From positions 1 through 11,057 of the forward strand of contig URCX01000057.1 in assembly GCA_900546465.1 (NCBI GenBank): a DNA stretch of 11,057 nucleotides. The letters are read 5' to 3'. The DNA comes from an uncultured Bacteroidota bacterium. GTDB taxonomy: Bacteria; Bacteroidota; Bacteroidia; Bacteroidales; P3. Below the pieces are notes generated by a model, which saw only the letters and a program-made list of their open reading frames with translations, was not told the origin of the DNA and made no database searches. Below, in pieces: positions 7,583-11,057 of this stretch (its first letter is position 1; each line of letters starts with the position of its first letter). The translations under genes were made by a program, and so were the position numbers.

Positions 7583-8959
7583 ATGGCAGAAAACGACAAA
7601 ACCGTTGAAGCAGTATTCCAAGCCCAAAGGCAATCCGTGCGACAGGAGCTTTCTTTACCGTATTCCATACGGCGTGAGAATCTCGTCAAACTGCGACGAC
7701 TGATAAAGCAAAGGGAGCGGGATATAAACCAAGCACTATTCGATGACCTGCATAAAAGCCCTGCGGAGTGTTATCTGACAGAAACAGGCGTTGTTCTTTC
7801 GGAAATACGTTTTGCTTTGAAGCATTTGCGAAGCTGGATACGCAAGAAAAGAGTGCCGACTCCCATTTACCTTATGCCTTCTGCTTCTTACATATTGCCT
7901 CAGGCTTTGGGAACGGTGCTGATAATCTCTCCGTGGAATTATCCCTTTCAACTTGCTCTTTCGCCCTTGCTCGGAGCCGTCGCTGCCGGTAACAGAGTAC
8001 TTCTGAACCCTTCTCCGCAAAGTCCGCATACTGCTTCTCTTCTGCAAAGTCTGATAAACGACAACTTTCCCGAAAATGAAATACATTGTTTCGACGGAGA
8101 AATATCCACTACTGACACTCTCTTGAAATTAAAGCCGGATTATCTGTTTTTCACCGGCTCTCCTGCCACGGCTCGCGGTATTATGTCCCAAGTTTCTTCC
8201 AATCTCATACCGGCTACTCTCGAACTCGGAGGCAAATCGCCTGTTATAGTGGATAAGGACGCCGATTGCGAGACTGCCGCCAAGCGTATAGCTTTCGGAA
8301 AGTTCATGAACTGCGGGCAAACCTGTGTGGCACCGGATTATCTCTTCATACACCGTTCGTTGAAAGAGGCTTTCATTAAATCTTTCCGCCGATTTGTTGA
8401 AAAGGAATACGGACAAAATCCTTTGGAATCACCTTTCTATGGCAGAATAATAAACAAACATCATTTCCGGCGTGCGAAAAAACTCGTGGAAGGACAGAAT
8501 ATAATCTTCGGAGGTGAGCTTAGGGAAGAGGAAAACTACATTGCTCCTACGCTTGTGGAGTTGCAGAGTCTTGATAACAGTCTTATGCAGGAAGAAATCT
8601 TTGCTCCCCTTCTGCCGATGATTGTCTTTGACGAAATAAATGAAGCTGTAGATTACATACTTTCGCAAGAAAGACCGCTCGCTCTTTATTACTTCGGAAC
8701 GGAAAACCGCAACATCATTGACAGGCTACCATTCGGCGGAGGCTGTATCAACGATACTCTCATGCACATAGTCTCTCCGTATATGCCTTTCGGAGGCGTG
8801 GGGAACAGTGGCATGGGAGCTTATCACGGAAAGGCTTCTTTCGATACTTTTACCCACTATAAATCAATTCTTCAATCGCCTCGCCGTTTCGATTTTGCCT
8901 TCAAATACCCGCCTTATACCGATACCGTTCTCCGTATCTTCAAACGCCTGCTTCGATAA
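7583..8959 (+). CDS. Aldehyde dehydrogenase, ALDH3-like
   Basis: A 458-residue cytoplasmic NAD(P)-dependent aldehyde dehydrogenase that oxidises an aldehyde to the acid. The length and the lack of the longer N-terminal region fit class 3 ALDH. Catalytic residues are present: N119 in SPWNYP, general-base E214 in LELGGKSP, nucleophile C248 in NCGQTCVAPD, and the conserved EEIF glutamate at 338-339. GNSGMGAYHG near residue 407 is typical of ALDH3. The usual KPSE cofactor-binding segment reads NPSP here (N142 replaces the conserved lysine). I chose the ATG at 7583 because it gives the family's N-terminal length and follows the antiporter stop after a single base; a longer frame from 7532 would overlap the antiporter by 50 bases and add 17 residues unlike ALDH. 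The near-contact suggests translational coupling. The C terminus ends in a basic, hydrophobic tail that could contact membrane, as in some ALDH3 enzymes. Substrate unknown. Confidence 0.93.
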   Translation: MAENDKTVEAVFQAQRQSVRQELSLPYSIRRENLVKLRRLIKQRERDINQALFDDLHKSPAECYLTETGVVLSEIRFALKHLRSWIRKKRVPTPIYLMPSASYILPQALGTVLIISPWNYPFQLALSPLLGAVAAGNRVLLNPSPQSPHTASLLQSLINDNFPENEIHCFDGEISTTDTLLKLKPDYLFFTGSPATARGIMSQVSSNLIPATLELGGKSPVIVDKDADCETAAKRIAFGKFMNCGQTCVAPDYLFIHRSLKEAFIKSFRRFVEKEYGQNPLESPFYGRIINKHHFRRAKKLVEGQNIIFGGELREEENYIAPTLVELQSLDNSLMQEEIFAPLLPMIVFDEINEAVDYILSQERPLALYYFGTENRNIIDRLPFGGGCINDTLMHIVSPYMPFGGVGNSGMGAYHGKASFDTFTHYKSILQSPRRFDFAFKYPPYTDTVLRIFKRLLR

Positions 8960-8985
8960 AGCATTTTAAATTGCAACGTTTCTTA

Positions 8986-9105
8986 TTACACAGAGCAGCC
9001 TTTGATGTCGGAGATGCCAAAAGAAAAAGGGGTCGCAAACCCAAGGAATTCGACCCCGAAAAGTACCGCAACATAAAGCAGTACGAACAATACAATATGC
9101 AGTAA
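8986..9105 (+). pseudogene. Possible 3' remnant of an unidentified gene
   Basis: The frame ending at the TAA at 9103-9105 has ordinary codon use and encodes a very basic then acidic stretch including KRKRGRKPKEF followed by DPEKYRNIKQYEQYN. It has no ATG or other credible start upstream; the frame only continues as an antiphase reading of the aldehyde dehydrogenase tail. It may be the end of a deleted gene. The exact antisense frame (9180 to 8986) instead encodes a lysine-rich segment and one hydrophobic helix, also without an ATG, so which strand once coded is undecided. I do not recognise either product. Confidence 0.25.
9029..9057 (-). terminator. Hairpin with minus-strand T-run, terminator-like
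   Basis: GGGGTCG (9029-9035) and CGACCCC (9051-9057) form a 7-bp GC-rich stem around a 15-base loop. Read on the minus strand it is followed by TTTTTCTTTT, the form of an intrinsic terminator. No minus-strand gene is evident upstream of it, so it may be a relic or may block antisense transcription into the ALDH gene. Confidence 0.4.
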
Positions 9106-9232
9106 ATCTCTTTTTATTAACTCTTTCTTTTGTTTCGTTTTCCGTTTTGCAAAGTTCGGTTGAAACAAAGGTCTGCACAATACCCGAAAATGGGTATTTT
9201 ACGGAATGCGTTCGACAATCCTCTTTTATATA

Positions 9233-9244
9233 TGTATCGATACA
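9233..9244. promoter_or_regulatory. Perfect 12-bp palindrome upstream of the polysaccharide genes
   Basis: TGTATCGATACA is a perfect palindrome about 70 bases before the pyruvyl transferase start, in an AT-rich stretch overlapping the weak -7-like TATATATG. Its position suits an operator for a dimeric regulator, but no regulator is identifiable in the window. Confidence 0.35.
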
Positions 9245-9312
9245 CGGTATGAAATAAAACTTGCGGGGAAACGTTCCATACAATGCCAAGAGCGTGAAAA
9301 AGAGAGAAACAG

Positions 9313-10551
9313 ATGAAAGAGCAGTTGCAAGAAAAGAAACGGGTGATGGTGCTGACGCAACCCTTATGGAATAATTACGGTTGCCTTTTGCAGGCTTATG
9401 CTTTGCAAATAACTATTAAGCGTTTGGGATTTGATGTGTTTACAGACCGTCATGAGAGGCATTTTCCTTCATTCGCCGGGAATGCAAAGGACGATTTGAA
9501 ACGCTTTGTTGCTCATTTCCTCTTGCAAAGAAAGAGTGTGAAATTATTCCCATACCGTTTTAATTCCGAAATTTGGCAAAAAGTGTCTGCGAATACGCAG
9601 AAGTTCGTCGATGAAAGGCTGTCAACGGTGGATTTCTTCGATGAAAAAGGAAGACCGAAAGAGACCGCCGGCAGGTGGGATTGCTTTGTGTTCGGTTCCG
9701 ATCAGATTTGGCGGGATTCTTATGGCAGAGTGGAGACTTATTTCGGCGATTTCTTGGAGGGAAAAGGGGTGAAGAAGATTGCGTACGCTGCTTCTTTCGG
9801 TTTGGAAAGCTGGCAATTCACGCCCGAAAGGACGAAACGTTTGTTCGATTTGGCTCGTTCCTTCTCCGGAATAGGGGTTCGTGAGGAGGATATGGCGGAT
9901 TTGATGCACAAGAACTTCTCTTCCGTTGCGGGCAAAGAGGCAGATAAGTTGGAAATCACTCATGTGGCAGACCCTACTTTGCTTTTGACAGCCGAGGATT
10001 ACCGTTTGTTGGCCGAGGATTGGAGGAAAGAGTGCGAGAGTTCGGGCAGTCAGGCAGCGGAAACGCTTTTTCAAAAGAAAGGAAAGGGTATTTTGGCTGT
10101 GTATGTGCTGGATTGGACGAATGAAAAGAGGCGTATGATGGAAAGGATTTGCGGTTACATGAACCTGCAAGCCGTATTTCTTAATCCCGAAAGACGTTTG
10201 GGCATTGAAACACGGCGTTTTGAGGGCGAAAAATCGGTGTTCCGAAGTGTTGAAAGCTGGCTTTCGCTTATGCAAAGTGCAGATTTCGTTTTAACGGATT
10301 CCTATCACGGAACAATATTCTCCCTTCTTTTCGGACGTAAGTTCGCTTTGGTGATGAACAGCGGTCGGGGCATTTCTCGTTTTCGCACTTTGGACGATTT
10401 GTTCGACTTATCTCCTTATGTGATTTCTCATGAGGAGGATTTGAAAAAGCTCTTTGCATTCTCCGAAAGAGACGAAGTCTCCTTCCAAAACTCCCTTACA
10501 AAGATACGTAATCATTCTTTGGATTTTCTGAAACAACATCTTGCTGAATGA
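9313..10551 (+). CDS. Polysaccharide pyruvyl transferase family protein
   Basis: A 412-residue soluble protein of the polysaccharide pyruvyl transferase family (PF04230), whose members add pyruvate ketals from phosphoenolpyruvate to sugars of capsules, exopolysaccharides or cell-wall glycans; some members may do other transfers. Evidence: the N-terminal NYGCLLQAYALQ (21-32), which matches the family's NYGAxLQAYAL start; FGSDQIW (127-133); IAYAASFG before residue 160; and the C-terminal TDSYHGTIFSLLFG beginning near 328, where DSYHG is the usual D-S-F/Y-H-G motif. Length fits. There is no signal peptide or membrane segment, so it would act at the cytoplasmic face on lipid-linked glycan. The start at 9313 follows a purine-rich AGAGAGAAACAG. 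Its stop overlaps the next start by 4 bp (ATGA), indicating translational coupling with a glycosyltransferase and a surface-glycan gene cluster. Acceptor sugar unknown. Confidence 0.92.
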   Translation: MKEQLQEKKRVMVLTQPLWNNYGCLLQAYALQITIKRLGFDVFTDRHERHFPSFAGNAKDDLKRFVAHFLLQRKSVKLFPYRFNSEIWQKVSANTQKFVDERLSTVDFFDEKGRPKETAGRWDCFVFGSDQIWRDSYGRVETYFGDFLEGKGVKKIAYAASFGLESWQFTPERTKRLFDLARSFSGIGVREEDMADLMHKNFSSVAGKEADKLEITHVADPTLLLTAEDYRLLAEDWRKECESSGSQAAETLFQKKGKGILAVYVLDWTNEKRRMMERICGYMNLQAVFLNPERRLGIETRRFEGEKSVFRSVESWLSLMQSADFVLTDSYHGTIFSLLFGRKFALVMNSGRGISRFRTLDDLFDLSPYVISHEEDLKKLFAFSERDEVSFQNSLTKIRNHSLDFLKQHLAE

Positions 10552-11057
10552 GAAAGAGTATGGACGCAGCTAAAACAATGGATATTTCGGTTGTCATACC
10601 ACTATATAATAAGGAAAACAGCATTCGGACGGCAGTGGAAGCAGTTTTAAGGCAGACTTATGCCGTCAGGGAGCTTATCATAGTCGATGACGGTTCGACG
10701 GACGGGAGCGCCGATATGGTGAATAAGATTATCAAAGAACGCTTTTGGCATGGCGATGACAGAATAAGACTGATTTCACAAGCCAATTCAGGCGTTTCAT
10801 TGGCACGAAACACAGGTATCAGGAACGCAAAGTGCGAATGGGTGGCATTCTTGGACGCAGACGATATTTGGAAGGACAATCATATAGAACAAATTGCCCG
10901 TTTGCATGAAGCATTTCCGCAGGCTTCCGTTCTCTCTACGGACTATAAAATTGTGTCTTCGGCAGAAGTGCAAAATTCAAACGCCGATTCGGAAAAACGA
11001 AAGGCCGAAAGAATTTTTTCAAACGCCGATTCATTTTCTTCAAAGGGCGTTTCATTG
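10548..11057 (+). CDS. Family 2 glycosyltransferase (3' partial)
   Basis: The first 170 residues of a GT-A fold family 2 glycosyltransferase running off the window. It would transfer a sugar from a nucleotide-sugar donor onto a growing surface glycan. Seen: the first strand ISVVIPLYNKE (13-23), LIIVDDGSTDGS (43-54) with the nucleotide-binding aspartates, SGVSLARNTG (81-90), and FLDADDIW (101-108) carrying the DxD metal motif at D103-D105. The start ATG at 10548 overlaps the pyruvyl transferase stop; an in-frame ATG at 10560 is a possible alternative. From residue 144 the protein departs from the family: heptads SNADSEK, RKAERIF, SNADSFS and SKGVSL mark a 21-bp tandem repeat array inserted after the region TDYKIVSSAE, in the middle of the catalytic domain. 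The frame stays open to the window end, so the gene may be functional with a large loop here. Confidence 0.95.
   Translation, partial: MRKSMDAAKTMDISVVIPLYNKENSIRTAVEAVLRQTYAVRELIIVDDGSTDGSADMVNKIIKERFWHGDDRIRLISQANSGVSLARNTGIRNAKCEWVAFLDADDIWKDNHIEQIARLHEAFPQASVLSTDYKIVSSAEVQNSNADSEKRKAERIFSNADSFSSKGVSL
10977..11057 (+). repeat. 21-bp tandem repeat array inside the glycosyltransferase (continues past window)
   Basis: Units start at 10977, 10998, 11019 and 11040 (the last cut by the window end). The 15 bases TTCAAACGCCGATTC recur exactly at 10976 and 11018, 42 bases (two units) apart. The array is the reverse complement of the family in the helicase linker: read on the minus strand, 11056-11036 and 11035-11015 match helicase bases 1372-1392 and 1393-1413 at 16 of 21 and 15 of 21 positions, in the same order. 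All units preserve the glycosyltransferase frame. Confidence 0.8.

Larger units (their letters stand above)
8960..9312. other. Gap without a convincing gene, between ALDH and the polysaccharide genes
   Basis: This 353-bp stretch has no ATG-started reading frame that looks real. It holds a possible gene remnant (8986-9105), a GGGGTCG/CGACCCC hairpin (9029-9057), a T-rich patch after 9105, a 6-bp inverted repeat ATACCC/GGGTAT (9180-9197), and a perfect 12-bp palindrome (9233-9244). The promoter of the downstream polysaccharide operon should lie in its last 100 bases, but no full TAnnTTTG match is seen there; TATATATG at 9227-9234 is the nearest. Confidence 0.6.

Noticed and set aside
10055..10088. 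GGAAACGCTTTTTCAAAAG in the pyruvyl transferase gene, repeat-like composition
   Set aside because: No tandem period and too many mismatches to the 21-bp core.
10203..10250. Possible third copy of the 21-bp repeat in the pyruvyl transferase gene (GAAACACGGCGTTTTGAG and following bases)
   Set aside because: It matches the core only if 3 extra bases are allowed and shows no clear 21-bp period; it could be a degenerate copy but I cannot support it.
10790..10805. GGCGTTTCATTG in the glycosyltransferase, identical to 12 bases of the last repeat unit
   Set aside because: It encodes the conserved GT2 segment SGVSLARN, so the match is explained by the normal protein motif.
1..11057. CRISPR arrays, tRNA or rRNA genes, insertion sequences
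   Set aside because: No regular repeats with unique spacers, no cloverleaf-like or rRNA sequence, and no transposase or terminal repeats were recognised on either strand.

Overview
The window looks like chromosomal DNA from a Bacteroidota species, most likely order Bacteroidales; I cannot name a genus. Supporting this are the six-domain ribosomal protein S1 with a Bacteroidota-style C-terminal tail, Pif1-like helicase with a C-terminal HRDC domain, several matches to the Bacteroidota -7 promoter element (TAnnTTTG), and starts without clear Shine-Dalgarno sequences.

Layout. Bases 1-1668 (+) hold the 3' part of a Pif1/RecD-type helicase. It converges on a minus-strand block: rpsA (5054 to 3273), then a strong intrinsic terminator, a 37-kDa nucleoid-associated protein of the NdpA/YejK type (3156 to 2110), and a small MNT-fold nucleotidyltransferase (2031 to 1723). 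A divergent promoter region at 5055-5271 separates rpsA from a plus-strand pair: a CPA2 cation:proton antiporter with two C-terminal RCK_C-like domains (5272-7581) and, one base later, an ALDH3-like aldehyde dehydrogenase (7583-8959). A 353-bp gap at 8960-9312 holds no convincing gene but several hairpins or palindromes and a possible gene remnant. A surface-polysaccharide block then begins: a polysaccharide pyruvyl transferase family protein (9313-10551) overlapping by 4 bp a family 2 glycosyltransferase (10548 to beyond the window end).

The most unusual feature is a 21-bp tandem repeat family found in two unrelated genes at opposite ends of the window. One array encodes five heptads in the linker between the helicase core and HRDC domain (1348-1452). 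The other, in reverse orientation, encodes at least four heptads inserted in the glycosyltransferase (10977 to the window end). Two adjacent units align collinearly between the arrays (31 of 42 bases by eye). The unit length is a multiple of three and the consensus is open in five of six frames, so it can enter coding sequence without breaking it. This suggests a dispersed, frame-tolerant intragenic repeat; a genome-wide search is needed to establish that.

Functionally, the window joins translation and nucleoid housekeeping (S1, NdpA-like), DNA unwinding (helicase), an ion/aldehyde stress pair (antiporter and ALDH), and the start of a cell-surface glycan cluster.
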